The notes: generated by a model from the letters alone, not told the origin. Counted from the first letter of the stretch, positions 21,920 through 30,610 are shown. The stretch is DNA of 64,000 bases from Glacieibacterium sp965200405 (GCF_965200405.1 NZ_OZ241356.1:1488001-1552000), one strand, 5' to 3'. A program made the numbers and translations.

Positions 21920-22276
21920 TCAGACGAGCGTCGGGACAACCGGCTCGGAATGGACAATCGCCCGCTTCCAGTCGAGCCCCTCGATCAACATCGCCAGTTG
22001 CGCCGGCGACAGCCGCAACGCTCCTTCGCTGGCGCGGGGCCACACGAAGCGCCCATGCTCGAGCCGCTTGGCATAGAGGCACAAGCCGCTTCCGTCCCAG
22101 ACCAGCGCCTTCAAACGATCGGCGCGCTTGCTGCGAAACAGGAAAACCGTGCCTGAGAACGGATCGAGCCGGAGGATCTGGCTGACCTGTGCCGCCAGGC
22201 CGTCAAAACCCTTGCGCATGTCGCACGGCATCAGCGACAAATAGATCTTCGTCGACGGCGGGAAACTCAGGCTCAC
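21920..22276 (-). CDS. tnpB: IS66 family accessory protein TnpB
   Basis: 118 residues from GTG 22276, which overlaps the tnpA stop as GTGA; this gives the usual family length and start (VSLSFPPSTKIYL). Typical IS66 Orf2 features: MPCDMRKGFDGLAAQV, DPFSGTVFLFRSKRADRLKAL, WDGSGLCLYAKRLE. Required with TnpA for efficient transposition in studied IS66 elements; its biochemical role is not settled. Confidence 0.95.
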   Translation of the reverse strand: MSLSFPPSTKIYLSLMPCDMRKGFDGLAAQVSQILRLDPFSGTVFLFRSKRADRLKALVWDGSGLCLYAKRLEHGRFVWPRASEGALRLSPAQLAMLIEGLDWKRAIVHSEPVVPTLV

Positions 22277-22686
22277 CGGCCGAGCTCGGAAATGACGCCG
22301 AGCACCTTCTTCAAGGCCGCGCGCTCGATCTCGGGCTCGATCGTTACCCGCGCGCCTGATGGCATGACGATCTCGACCAGTCCGGTCCGAGGTGCTGGCG
22401 GGCGCTCCGCCGCTGCCGGCACGTCTGCCGCGCATAGCTCGACCGGCATGAAACCCGTCATCGCGCCCGCCAACATCTGCTTGCGCCAGGTGTACAACTG
22501 CCCCGTGCCGATGCCGTGTCGCCGCGCCACCAGCGAGGTGATCGTGCCGGGCACCAGCGTCTCCTGGACGATCCGCAGCTTGGCCTCGTCGGACCAGCGC
22601 CGGCGCCGCTCAGACTGGATCACCACAGCCGGCTGAGCGCCGTGAGCACTCGTACAAGCCTCGTACGTGCAGTCGTTGTCGTCCAT
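22273..22686 (-). CDS. tnpA: IS66 family accessory protein TnpA (Tnp_2 helix-turn-helix)
   Basis: 137 residues. The helix-turn-helix (about 30-75: RRRWSDEAKLRIVQETL..SLVARRHGIGTGQLYTWRKQM) matches the IS66 Orf1/IS3 OrfA DNA-binding fold. First gene of the element, 79 bp inside the right terminal repeat. Confidence 0.95.
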   Translation of the reverse strand: MDDNDCTYEACTSAHGAQPAVVIQSERRRRWSDEAKLRIVQETLVPGTITSLVARRHGIGTGQLYTWRKQMLAGAMTGFMPVELCAADVPAAAERPPAPRTGLVEIVMPSGARVTIEPEIERAALKKVLGVISELGR

Positions 22687-22744
22687 CCGCGCAAGCCCTC
22701 CAACAGGCCGGCGAAAATCGTCGATTACAGCAGTGTCAACAATG

Positions 22745-22773
22745 TGGGGATCGTTCGGCGCTTACGGGTGGAT
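22745..22773. repeat. Right end of the IS66 element: terminal inverted repeat plus target duplication
   Basis: Reads GTGGGGATCGTTCGGCGCTTAC (last base of element 22765 by alignment to the left end), followed by GGGTGGAT at 22766-22773, identical to the left flank. Confidence 0.9.
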
Positions 22774-23581
22774 TGAGTTTGACGGTTTAAGGCCAGCCCG
22801 ATCTCGCGGCGCCATTCCGGACGCCAGGCGCTAGCCTGGTCAAGCCCGCCTCAAGCGCGGGCCTCCAGCCTGCTTTCGAAGTGCGCAAGGGCGGCGCAAA
22901 ACGTTCCGTTCAGCTGAATACCTCGTTGCTCTTCGGGGCGGCAAAGCCGGCGTCGCTTGCACTGTCCGCGCTGCCATTTGCGAGCATCTACCAACGATCC
23001 AGAGGTCTTCGCGAGAACTGCGGGCTGGGTGCCTTTAGAAGCTCTTGATCGCAAGGCCTCCAAATGTCCGCCGGATTTACGTTGACGCTCTATTTGACCC
23101 CGCAATCGGGCAGCTATCCTTGCGTATCGGTGAGCGGCCATCAGGCGATGCAAAAACCCTACGGCAAGCGGCATCCCGCCGACTCACAGATTTCGCCAAC
23201 AATCATTCGCGCCGATGAACCTCTTGACTACCACGGCAGCGCGCAGCCCGAATTACGATATGGATCAAGGTTCGGACGTCCGTTGCAAACGACTGCTCGT
23301 CTGAATCACGTAAAGAGGCGGCGCCAAGAAATGAATGCTATTGATGGGGCAGCGCGTCACGATCTGCGCACGGTTCGTAATGCCCGAACGGAGTTCGATA
23401 ACGGACGCCTCTCAAATAGTGAGAGGGCCCCACCCAAGATTTCTTGATCGATAAACCGAACTCCGGCGTACGTTTCGATCAAGCATCAGCCAGAATCCAC
23501 GTGATACCGCGCGATCACGGTTCAAACTCAGCAACCCCAAGGCTTTCAGGATCGGAAGCACAGAGCCCCCCGCGAAGTGAG
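22774..23581. other. Long gene-poor space between the IS66 element and the LctP permease
   Basis: About 800 bp. Two open frames (22851-23174 minus, 107 codons; 23064-23447 plus, 127 codons) show no family motif, no ribosome site and unusual composition, so I do not call them. The sequence is less GC-rich than its surroundings and may be degraded gene remains. Confidence 0.45.
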
Positions 23582-23599
23582 CGCAACAAAGTTGTTGCG
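23582..23599. promoter_or_regulatory. Perfect 8-bp dyad upstream of the LctP permease, probable operator
   Basis: CGCAACAA-ag-TTGTTGCG, ending 48 bp before the permease start. Size and symmetry suit a GntR- or LacI-type repressor. No such regulator gene is adjacent. Confidence 0.5.
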
Positions 23600-23647
23600 A
23601 AAATAATTTGGGCAGGCGAAACGAGCTTAACAAATAAGGGGAGACGC

Positions 23648-25378
23648 ATGATCTGGTCGCAGAATTACGATCCATTCAACTCACCGTTGCTCTCTGCGCT
23701 GATCTCGGCGCTGCCGGTCGTGGTTCTGCTGAGCGGCATCGGCATCTTCAAGATGAGCGCGCATATCGCGGCGCTGGCGGGTCTCGCGACGGCTCTCGTC
23801 ATCGCGATCCTGGGTTTCGGCATGCCGGTCCAGATGGCTGGCCTGGCAGCTGCTTACGGCGTCTCCTACGGACTGCTGCCGATCGGCTGGATCGTCCTCA
23901 ACATCATCTTCCTTTACAAGATCACCAACGAGCGGGGTCAGTTCGATGTGCTGCGCGATTCCATCGCGCGGGTGACCGACGATAGCCGGCTGCAGCTTTT
24001 GCTGATCGCCTTCTGCTTCGGCGCATTTTTCGAGGGCGCCGCCGGTTTCGGTGCGCCCGTCGCGATTACCGGTGCGATGCTGATCGGCCTCGGCTTTACC
24101 AAGTTGCAGGCTTCGGGCCTGTCGCTGATCGCCAACACTGCGCCGGTCGCTTTTGGTGCGCTGGGCGTGCCGATCGTCACCCTGGCGACCTCGACCGGCC
24201 TGCCTTTGGATCAGCTTTCGGCGATGGTCGGGCGACAGATGTTCCTGTTTGCCCTGATCGTGCCGTTCTGGTTAGTCTGCGCTTATTGCGGCTGGCGTCG
24301 TGCACTTGAAGTCCTGCCTGCCGTTGCCGTCGCCGGCATCAGCTTTTCGGTCACCCAGCTGCTGATCTCCAACTTCCACGGTCCGTGGCTGACCGCGGTC
24401 GGCTCCGGCATCGTCGCGATCATCTCTCTGGTTACGTTCCTGCAGTTCTGGTCGCCCAAGACGATCATGCACGTCAACGAGTCGCGGCTCTCGCCTGGTG
24501 ATGAGCGGGCTCCGGCGGTTATCCATGCCAGCGTCGACGGGAATCCAAGCAGTGAGTTCGGTGGCACCGGCGGCATCGCTGGTGGCGCAGCAGCGACCGT
24601 CCACGCCACTCCCGCCGCTCTGCGCAAGGCGTGGATGCCGTGGATCATCCTGACCGTGCTGGTGTTCATCTGGGGCCTGCCCGTCAGCAAGACGTTCCTC
24701 GACGGTATCTTCCGGCCCAAGATCGTCTTCACCGGGCTCGACCATCTGGTGCAGCGCATGCCCCCGGTCGTCGTCCAGCCGGAACTTGAGGCGGCGGTCT
24801 ACAACCTCAACCTGCTGTCAGCGTCCGGTACGGCCATCCTGGTCGCCGGTCTGCTTTCGGGCTTGTTGCTCGGAGCGCGGCCGGGTGAGATCGCGGCAAC
24901 GTACGGTCGCGCTTTCAAGGCGGTCATCCCGTCGCTGGTCACTATCGCGGCGATGTTCGCGCTGGGCTATCTGACCCGCTTTGCCGGCGTCGACGCGACG
25001 ATGGGCCTGGCGTTTGCTGCAACCGGGCTGCTCTATCCGTTCTTCGGCACCATGCTGGGCTGGGTCGGCGTTGCGGTGACCGGCTCCGACACCGCGTCCA
25101 ACGTGCTGTTCGGCGGACTGCAGAAGGTCACGGCCGAGCAGCTCGGCCTGCCACCCGTATTGATGGCAGCGGCGAACAGCACCGGCGGCGTGATGGGCAA
25201 GATGATCGATGCGCAGAGCATCGTCGTCGCCTCGACCGCGACGCAATGGTTCGGACAGGAAAGCAAGATCCTGCGCTACGTCTTCTTCCACAGTGTCATC
25301 CTGGGCATGCTGGTCGGCGTCGTGGTCATGCTGATGGCCTATGTCTGGCCGTTCACGCTTCTCGTCCCGACGCTCTAA
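23648..25378 (+). CDS. L-lactate/glycolate permease, LctP (LldP) family
   Basis: 576 residues from ATG 23648, which follows AAGGGGAGA; a longer frame upstream has no membrane segments or ribosome site. A polytopic inner-membrane protein with at least twelve hydrophobic segments. Family blocks include WSQNYDPF, the FGAFFEGAAGFGAPVAITGAML signature (about residues 115-137), APVAFGALGVPI and the C-terminal GSDTASNVLFGGLQ and NSTGGVMGKMIDAQSIVVA. These permeases bring in lactate, glycolate or related 2-hydroxy acids with protons. Nearby Dld, D-2-hydroxyacid dehydrogenase and glycerate genes fit that substrate class. A dyad operator candidate precedes it and a strong terminator follows. Confidence 0.94.
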   Translation: MIWSQNYDPFNSPLLSALISALPVVVLLSGIGIFKMSAHIAALAGLATALVIAILGFGMPVQMAGLAAAYGVSYGLLPIGWIVLNIIFLYKITNERGQFDVLRDSIARVTDDSRLQLLLIAFCFGAFFEGAAGFGAPVAITGAMLIGLGFTKLQASGLSLIANTAPVAFGALGVPIVTLATSTGLPLDQLSAMVGRQMFLFALIVPFWLVCAYCGWRRALEVLPAVAVAGISFSVTQLLISNFHGPWLTAVGSGIVAIISLVTFLQFWSPKTIMHVNESRLSPGDERAPAVIHASVDGNPSSEFGGTGGIAGGAAATVHATPAALRKAWMPWIILTVLVFIWGLPVSKTFLDGIFRPKIVFTGLDHLVQRMPPVVVQPELEAAVYNLNLLSASGTAILVAGLLSGLLLGARPGEIAATYGRAFKAVIPSLVTIAAMFALGYLTRFAGVDATMGLAFAATGLLYPFFGTMLGWVGVAVTGSDTASNVLFGGLQKVTAEQLGLPPVLMAAANSTGGVMGKMIDAQSIVVASTATQWFGQESKILRYVFFHSVILGMLVGVVVMLMAYVWPFTLLVPTL

Positions 25379-25397
25379 GGCGGGCCTACCGAACAGG

Positions 25398-25435
25398 ACG
25401 GCGCGCGATCCGCAGGGGTCGCGCGCCGTTTTCTT
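25398..25435 (+). terminator. Rho-independent terminator after the LctP permease
   Basis: Stem ACGGCGCGCGA / TCGCGCGCCGT (11 bp) followed by TTTTCTTG. Confidence 0.9.
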
Positions 25436-25530
25436 GTGCGGGCTCCAGATGCTGGGCCCGGCCAACGCGGCCTACATTAAGCGGGGCCTGACCGAGCGCC
25501 TGCAGTCACGCTGCCGCTGAGCGCAACGGC

Positions 25531-25568
25531 ACAAACAAAAGCGGCGCGGGACCGAAGCCCCGCGCCGC
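25531..25568 (-). terminator. Rho-independent terminator of the exported aldolase gene
   Basis: Read on the minus strand: GCGGCGCGGGG, loop, CCCGCGCCGC, then TTTTGTTTGT. Lies 24 bp past the aldolase stop. Confidence 0.85.
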
Positions 25569-25592
25569 CATTCGCTTGTGAGGACGATGCCG

Positions 25593-26639
25593 TTACTTGG
25601 CGGCGAGTGGTCCGCTGGTGACCTTGGCCTGCGTGTTGGCAAGTGGTCCAAGTTCGCCTGCAACGCCGCGAGCGATAGCGGCAGTTTCGGAACCTGCCTG
25701 GAAGCAGGTGAAGTCGGCCCGGTCGCGCCACTGCAGTGGTCCGCACAGGCGCTTGCCGGCGGCGATGGTGGCGTCGTGGACGATGTTGATGGCGCGCTCA
25801 TAGTCCGGCGAGCCGGGAGCGTAGCCCGTGAAGTTGCCGAGATCGCCGCTCGCCGCGAACACGGCCGTGACGCCCGGGACCTTGGCGATGCCGGCGGCAT
25901 TCTTCAGGCCTTCGAGGGTCTCGATCATGACGATCATGACGATGTTGTCGTTCGACGTCTGGCGATAGCCACCGGGAACGCCGCCCCACATGGCGGGACC
26001 GAAGGCCTGTCCACCACCGGCGCTGCGACGGCCGAGCGGCGGCCAGAACACCCAGTTACGGGCGGTGACGGCTTCCTCTACGGTGTCGACGGTGGGGATC
26101 ACGATGACCAGGGCGCCGGCGTCGAGGGCGTGCTGGATCTCGCGCTCGTCGGTATAGGCGACGCGCACGCCGGGAACGGCCTTGGCGTACGGGCAGGCGG
26201 CCCACATCCGCGCCACCGAGTTCCAGTCACGCGTGTTGTGCTGCATCTCGGTCCAGATGAAGTCGTAGCCGGCATTCGCCATGGCGCAATACGTCTCGGG
26301 ATCGGTAGCGCTGAACACGGTGCCGCCGGTCAGCTTGCCGCCCTGCTTGAGCTTGAGCATGGCCGGGTTCCAGATCGTGCTTGGACCGCCGCCTTTGGGG
26401 TCGAAATTAGGACCGTATTTCCAGGTCTTGTCGTTGAACGGTCCGGTGTTCACGGCGCCGGCCAGCGGCGTCTTGGCAGCGCCGCTATCCTGGCCCGCGG
26501 CAGCAGCCAGCGGAAAGCTCAACTTACCGGCGTCGGCATTGTTGGCGTAGGGGTCGGCGGATACCGGGCGGTTGGGCTGCTGGGCGGACGCCTGCGACGC
26601 CGCCAGTCCCAATGCCGCAATGGCCATAAGTCGCTTCAC
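25593..26639 (-). CDS. Exported HpcH/HpaI aldolase/citrate lyase-family protein
   Basis: 348 residues with a clear Sec signal peptide (MKRLMAIAALGLAASQASAQ). After an 85-residue lead the HpcH/HpaI barrel has the catalytic base His134 (WTEMQHNTRDW), Arg159 for substrate (PGVRVAYTD), and metal ligands Glu240 (MIETLEG) and Asp266 (ASGDLGNFTGY). Class II pyruvate aldolases of this family cleave 2-keto-4-hydroxy acids and are normally cytoplasmic, so export is unusual. An insertion rich in Gly/Pro (about 197-225) is also atypical. It sits between a hydroxy-acid permease and glycerate-pathway genes, so it may release pyruvate or glyoxylate-type products outside the cytoplasm. The substrate is unknown. 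Confidence 0.87.
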   Translation of the reverse strand: MKRLMAIAALGLAASQASAQQPNRPVSADPYANNADAGKLSFPLAAAAGQDSGAAKTPLAGAVNTGPFNDKTWKYGPNFDPKGGGPSTIWNPAMLKLKQGGKLTGGTVFSATDPETYCAMANAGYDFIWTEMQHNTRDWNSVARMWAACPYAKAVPGVRVAYTDEREIQHALDAGALVIVIPTVDTVEEAVTARNWVFWPPLGRRSAGGGQAFGPAMWGGVPGGYRQTSNDNIVMIVMIETLEGLKNAAGIAKVPGVTAVFAASGDLGNFTGYAPGSPDYERAINIVHDATIAAGKRLCGPLQWRDRADFTCFQAGSETAAIARGVAGELGPLANTQAKVTSGPLAAK

Positions 26640-26945
26640 TTGATTCTCCCCGTACCTAATTGAGAGTCGACAATTGATGAGCGACCCTGTCGCCAGCCTC
26701 CAACTTTACGCATGGCTTGGCAACCGCTTTGCGATCTCAACAGCCTCAACTATTGCGATTTTCCAGTAAGATTCTCGACGATCAGCAAGTCTCTCACAGA
26801 GTGACTGATCTCTATTATCCGGCGCAAGATGTTGTTACGTTTCACCCTCCGCCGTTACCTCGCGGACCAAGCGCGGCCAGCGACGAACCACCGGATCACC
26901 TGATAATTCGACTCACATCGGAGCCGCTAGTCGCGCGAGTCCGGC
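26640..26945. other. Intergenic space upstream of the exported aldolase
   Basis: 306 bp with no gene. It contains CGCAAGATGTTGTTACG at 26823-26839, which loosely resembles the dyad upstream of the permease. GGGGAG before the aldolase start is its ribosome site. Confidence 0.4.
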
Positions 26946-27860
26946 TCACCACAGCGGCGTGATCAGGCTCCGTCCGGAGAAATGGGCGTCGAGATTGTCG
27001 ATGACCAACTGGCCCATGACGGCGCGCGTCTCGACGGTGGCGCTGCCCTGGTGGGGCAGCAGCACGACGTTCTGCATCGACAGCAAGGCTTGCGGCACGT
27101 TGGGCTCGTCGGCGAAGACATCGAGGCCGGCGCTGCCGAGCCTGCCGTCGGCGAGGGCGGCGACCAATGTATCCTCGTCGATCACCGAACCACGCGCGAT
27201 GTTGACGAGCATGCCGTCGGGGCCGAGCGCCTCGATCGTCGCGGCATCGACCAGCTTGGCGGTGTCCTTGCCCCCCGATGTGGCGACGACCAGGATATCG
27301 ACCGAGGCCGCAAGGCTGACGACGTCGGGCGCATAGCGGTACGATACATCGTCCCGCTTGTTGCGGCTGTAATAGGCGATCTCGGTGGCGAAGGGTTCGG
27401 CGCGCTTAGCGATCGCCAGGCCGATGCGGCCCAGGCCCAGGATGCCGATGCGACGGCCGCTCATCCGGCGGGTCAGGGGCGGCGATCCCTTGCTCACCCA
27501 TTCCCCGTCCCGAACATAGCGATCGTGCTGCGCGATCCGCCGGGAGGTCGCCAGCATCAGGCCGATGGCGAGGTCGGCGACATCGTCGGTCAGCACGTCC
27601 GGCGTGTTGGTCACGACGATGCCGCGCGACCGGGCATGGGCGACGTCGGTCGAATCATAGCCGACCGCGCAGACCGAGATGATCTCGAGGTCGGGCAGCG
27701 CGTCCATCGTCGCCGCGTCGATACCCTCGGTGCCGCCGGTCACGACGGCGCGAATGCCGGGACCGGGTACGGTGCGAAGGTCGAAATGCTCGCCGAGCTG
27801 CTCCAACCCCCAAAGCTCGGGCCGCTTGACCAGCATCAGGACCGCTTGCTTGTCGGACAT
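26946..27860 (-). CDS. D-2-hydroxyacid dehydrogenase (glyoxylate/hydroxypyruvate reductase type)
   Basis: 304 residues. The NAD(P)-binding Rossmann motif GILGLGRIG lies at about 139-147, and the catalytic set is Arg223 (IARGSVIDE), Glu252 (FADEPNVP) and His270 (LLPHQGSAT). Family enzymes interconvert 2-keto and D-2-hydroxy acids such as hydroxypyruvate and D-glycerate or glyoxylate and glycolate. It is divergent from an operon of glycerate kinase, hydroxypyruvate isomerase and tartronate semialdehyde reductase, so hydroxypyruvate is the best substrate guess. Cofactor preference was not worked out. Confidence 0.92.
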   Translation of the reverse strand: MSDKQAVLMLVKRPELWGLEQLGEHFDLRTVPGPGIRAVVTGGTEGIDAATMDALPDLEIISVCAVGYDSTDVAHARSRGIVVTNTPDVLTDDVADLAIGLMLATSRRIAQHDRYVRDGEWVSKGSPPLTRRMSGRRIGILGLGRIGLAIAKRAEPFATEIAYYSRNKRDDVSYRYAPDVVSLAASVDILVVATSGGKDTAKLVDAATIEALGPDGMLVNIARGSVIDEDTLVAALADGRLGSAGLDVFADEPNVPQALLSMQNVVLLPHQGSATVETRAVMGQLVIDNLDAHFSGRSLITPLW

Positions 27861-28005
27861 CGTCGCTCCCCAATCGATTATCGGGGACGTTTGGCATCGC
27901 GACTATCCTGTGTCTACATTGCTGTGCATCTGCCAAGTCTCCGGCTATTCATTGCGGCATGGGTGATAATAGTTGAATCTGCTGCTAGATGGATTGGAGT
28001 CCGGC

Positions 28006-28914
28006 ATGGTGTCGGTCGAAAAGCCGACGTCGAAGGATAGCGTGGCGATGCACGAGGGTGATTGGCCGACGCTCGATGCGGCGGAGGCGGCTATCCAGCA
28101 GGCCCTGGCGCGTACCGAGCGGCGACCGTTCGTGCTCGGCCTGTGCGGGGCCCAGGGCAGCGGGAAATCGACGCTGGCAAACGGCCTGGCGACGCGGCTG
28201 GGAGCGAGCGGGATCGAGACCGCAGTGCTGTCGATCGACGACCTCTACATGACCCGGGCGGCGCGCGAGATGCTGGGACGCGATATTCACCCGCTGCTGC
28301 GAACCCGCGGCGTGCCGGGCACCCATGACGTGTTCCTCGGCCTCGACGCGATCGCCGCGCTCGACCGAGGCGAAGCTGCCGAGCTGCCGCGCTTCGACAA
28401 GTCGCGCGACGACCGTGTGCCGCGTTCCGAATGGAGCACCGCCGATGCGGGCACCGACGTGGTGATCCTCGAAGGCTGGTGCGTCGGCGCCCGGCCGGAG
28501 GAACCGTCCGCGCTTCTCGAACCGGTCAATGCGCTGGAACGCGACGAGGACCCGCAGGCGGTTTGGCGGACCTATGTGAACCAGGCGCTTGCCGGCGATT
28601 ATCAGGCGCTGTTCGCGCGGCTGGACTATCTGATCATCCTCGCCGCGCCGGGCTTCGACATCGTTAGGGCGTGGCGGATCGAGCAGGAACACGCGCTGCG
28701 CGATTATGTCGGTGCGTCGGCGCCCGGCGTGATGACCGATGCGCAGATCGGCCGTTTCATCCAGCATTACGAGCGCCTGACGCGGCACATCCTGGCAGAG
28801 ATGCCGGAGCGCGCCGACCTGACCATCCAGCTGGCGGAAAACCGCGCGCCGGTCAGCGTGTCGTCGCGCGAACCGCTACAAGGCGGCGACATTCCAGAGA
28901 CACAGGAGAATTGA
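28006..28914 (+). CDS. D-glycerate 3-kinase-like P-loop kinase (GLYK type)
   Basis: 302 residues from ATG 28006, preferred over TTG 27973 because GGAG stands six bases before it. The Walker A motif GAQGSGKST is at 48-56, DDLYM follows at about 75 and RTRGVPGTHD at about 100, the pattern of plant and fungal glycerate 3-kinase (GLYK/Tda10), related to phosphoribulokinase and uridine kinase. It would phosphorylate D-glycerate to 3-phosphoglycerate. It is first in a three-gene operon in which both following genes overlap their neighbour by one to four bases, linking it to hydroxypyruvate and tartronate semialdehyde metabolism. Confidence 0.88.
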   Translation: MVSVEKPTSKDSVAMHEGDWPTLDAAEAAIQQALARTERRPFVLGLCGAQGSGKSTLANGLATRLGASGIETAVLSIDDLYMTRAAREMLGRDIHPLLRTRGVPGTHDVFLGLDAIAALDRGEAAELPRFDKSRDDRVPRSEWSTADAGTDVVILEGWCVGARPEEPSALLEPVNALERDEDPQAVWRTYVNQALAGDYQALFARLDYLIILAAPGFDIVRAWRIEQEHALRDYVGASAPGVMTDAQIGRFIQHYERLTRHILAEMPERADLTIQLAENRAPVSVSSREPLQGGDIPETQEN

Positions 28915-29720
28915 TGATCAAGCTCGCCGCAAATCTGTCGATGATGTTTACCGAACTGCCGTTCATGGAGCGCTTCGGGGCGGCTGCGGCCGCAGGCTTC
29001 AAGGGCGTCGAATATTTGTTCCCCTATGAGGAGCCGGCGGAGCGCATCCGCGCCGCCCTCGACGAGCATGGCCTGACCCAGGTGCTGTTCAACGCGCCCC
29101 CCGGCGACTGGGCGGCAGGCGAGCGCGGCATCGGCGGTCATCCAGACCGGGTCGAGGAATGCCGCAAGGGCATCGACCAGGCGATCGAATACGCTCGCGC
29201 CTTGGGCTGCGCCAACATCCACCTGATGGCGGGGATCAAGCCGGCGAGCGCCGATCATGCCGCCTGCCTCGACACGCTGGTAGCCAACCTGGGCTATGTC
29301 GCCGACGCTGCAGCGCCGCACGGCATCACGATCTTCGTCGAAGCGATCAACAGCCGTGTCGACATGCCCGGCTTCATCGTCGACGGCTCGGCCGCGGCGC
29401 TGGCCGTCATCGACCGTGTCGGTCGGGACAACGTCCTGTTCCAGTACGACATTTACCACATGCAGATCATGGAGGGCGACCTGGCGCGGGCGATCGAGCG
29501 CCTGCTGCCGCGGATCGGGCACATCCAGCTCGCCGACAATCCGGGCCGCAACGAGCCCGGCACCGGCGAGATCAATTACGCCTGGCTGCTGCCGAAGATC
29601 GATGCGCTGGGGTACCAGGGCTGGATCGGCTGCGAATACCGCCCGGCGGGCAACACCGTCGCCGGCCTTGGCTGGGCGACACCATGGCTGGGCACCGGCC
29701 ATTCAGGAGAAGCAGCATGA
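28914..29720 (+). CDS. hyi: Hydroxypyruvate isomerase
   Basis: 268 residues from ATG 28914, overlapping the kinase stop (TGATG). A xylose-isomerase-like TIM barrel with typical hydroxypyruvate isomerase blocks: AANLSMMFTELPF at the start, GFKGVEYLFPYE, FNAPPGDW, VEAINSRVDMPGF, QYDIYHMQIMEGDL, HIQLADNPGRNEPGTGEINY and a C-terminal GCEYRP. The Glu of VEAIN and of CEYRP are the probable catalytic pair. It interconverts hydroxypyruvate and tartronate semialdehyde, joining the kinase before it and the reductase after it. Confidence 0.94.
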   Translation: MIKLAANLSMMFTELPFMERFGAAAAAGFKGVEYLFPYEEPAERIRAALDEHGLTQVLFNAPPGDWAAGERGIGGHPDRVEECRKGIDQAIEYARALGCANIHLMAGIKPASADHAACLDTLVANLGYVADAAAPHGITIFVEAINSRVDMPGFIVDGSAAALAVIDRVGRDNVLFQYDIYHMQIMEGDLARAIERLLPRIGHIQLADNPGRNEPGTGEINYAWLLPKIDALGYQGWIGCEYRPAGNTVAGLGWATPWLGTGHSGEAA

Positions 29721-30598
29721 AGATCGGCTTTATCGGAACGGGCATCATGGGCCGGCCAATGGCAGGCCACCTGCAGGCAGCGGGGCATGAACTGGTCCTG
29801 CACCGCCACCGCAGCGACCCGCCGGCCGAGCTGGTCGACGGCGGCGCGACGGTCGGCACCAGCTATGCCGAGATCGCCGCGGCGGTCGAGGTCATCATCC
29901 TGATGCTGCCCGATACGCCCGACGTCGAGGCGGCACTGTTCGGCGCCAACGGCCTCGCCACCGGCGACCTGAGCGGCAAGCTGGTCATCGACATGAGCTC
30001 GATCGACCCGATCGCCACCCAGCGCTTCGCCGAGCGCGTGGCGAAGCAGGGCGGCGGCTATGTCGACGCGCCGGTGTCGGGCGGCGAGGTCGGTGCCAAG
30101 AACGCCGCGCTGACCATCATGATCGGCGGCACGGTCGAGGATGTCGCGCGGGCGCAGCCGCTGTTCGAGGCGATGGGCAAGAACATCACCCATGTCGGCG
30201 ATGTCGGCGCCGGCCAGATCACCAAGGTCGCCAATCAGATCATCGTCGCGTTGAACATCGAAGCGGTCGCCGAGGGCCTGTTGTTCGCCTCCAAGGCCGG
30301 TGCCGATCCGGCCAAGGTGCGCGCCGCATTGATGGGCGGCTTTGCCTCGTCGCGGATCCTCGAAGTGCACGGCGAGCGGATGATCGCCCGGACCTTCAAT
30401 CCCGGCTTCCGCATCGACCTGCACCGCAAGGACCTCAGCCTCGCCCTGTCGAGTGCGCGGTCGCTCGGCCTGTCGCTGCCCAACACGGCGACTGCACAGG
30501 AGCTGTTCAATTCATGTGCCGCCCACGGCGACGGCAACAAGGACCATTCGGCGATGGTCACTGCGCTCGAGCGGCTCGCCAACCACGACGTCGCCTGA
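29717..30598 (+). CDS. glxR: Tartronate semialdehyde reductase (2-hydroxy-3-oxopropionate reductase)
   Basis: 293 residues from ATG 29717, overlapping the hyi stop (ATGA). Beta-hydroxyacid dehydrogenase family: Rossmann FIGTGIMGRPMAGHL at 5-19, substrate motif DAPVSGGEVGAKN at about 119, and the catalytic lysine in GQITKVANQ (about 171). It reduces tartronate semialdehyde to D-glycerate, which the kinase at the front of the operon can phosphorylate. The assignment to GlxR/GarR rather than 3-hydroxyisobutyrate dehydrogenase rests mainly on the operon. Confidence 0.92.
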   Translation: MKIGFIGTGIMGRPMAGHLQAAGHELVLHRHRSDPPAELVDGGATVGTSYAEIAAAVEVIILMLPDTPDVEAALFGANGLATGDLSGKLVIDMSSIDPIATQRFAERVAKQGGGYVDAPVSGGEVGAKNAALTIMIGGTVEDVARAQPLFEAMGKNITHVGDVGAGQITKVANQIIVALNIEAVAEGLLFASKAGADPAKVRAALMGGFASSRILEVHGERMIARTFNPGFRIDLHRKDLSLALSSARSLGLSLPNTATAQELFNSCAAHGDGNKDHSAMVTALERLANHDVA

Positions 30599-30610
30599 GG
30601 CTGGCGGGGC

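Larger units (their letters stand above)
19520..22765. mobile_element. Complete IS66-family insertion sequence with passenger gene
   Basis: 3246 bp bounded by imperfect inverted repeats starting GTAAGCGCC and flanked by identical 8-bp copies of GGGTGGAT, the target duplication length expected of IS66. It carries, in transcription order on the minus strand, tnpA (22273-22686), tnpB (21920-22276), tnpC (20192-21823) and a UPF0149 passenger gene (19569-20195). All four frames are intact and three junctions overlap or are close, so the element is probably functional and recently inserted. It landed in non-coding DNA beyond the rRNA operon and appears to interrupt no gene. Confidence 0.95.

Noticed and set aside
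22851..23174. 107-codon frame on the minus strand
   Set aside because: No family, no ribosome site, basic composition; treated as possible gene remains only.
23444..23647. In-frame extension upstream of the LctP permease
   Set aside because: No ribosome site or membrane character; AAGGGGAGA precedes ATG 23648, and the extension would contain the dyad operator.
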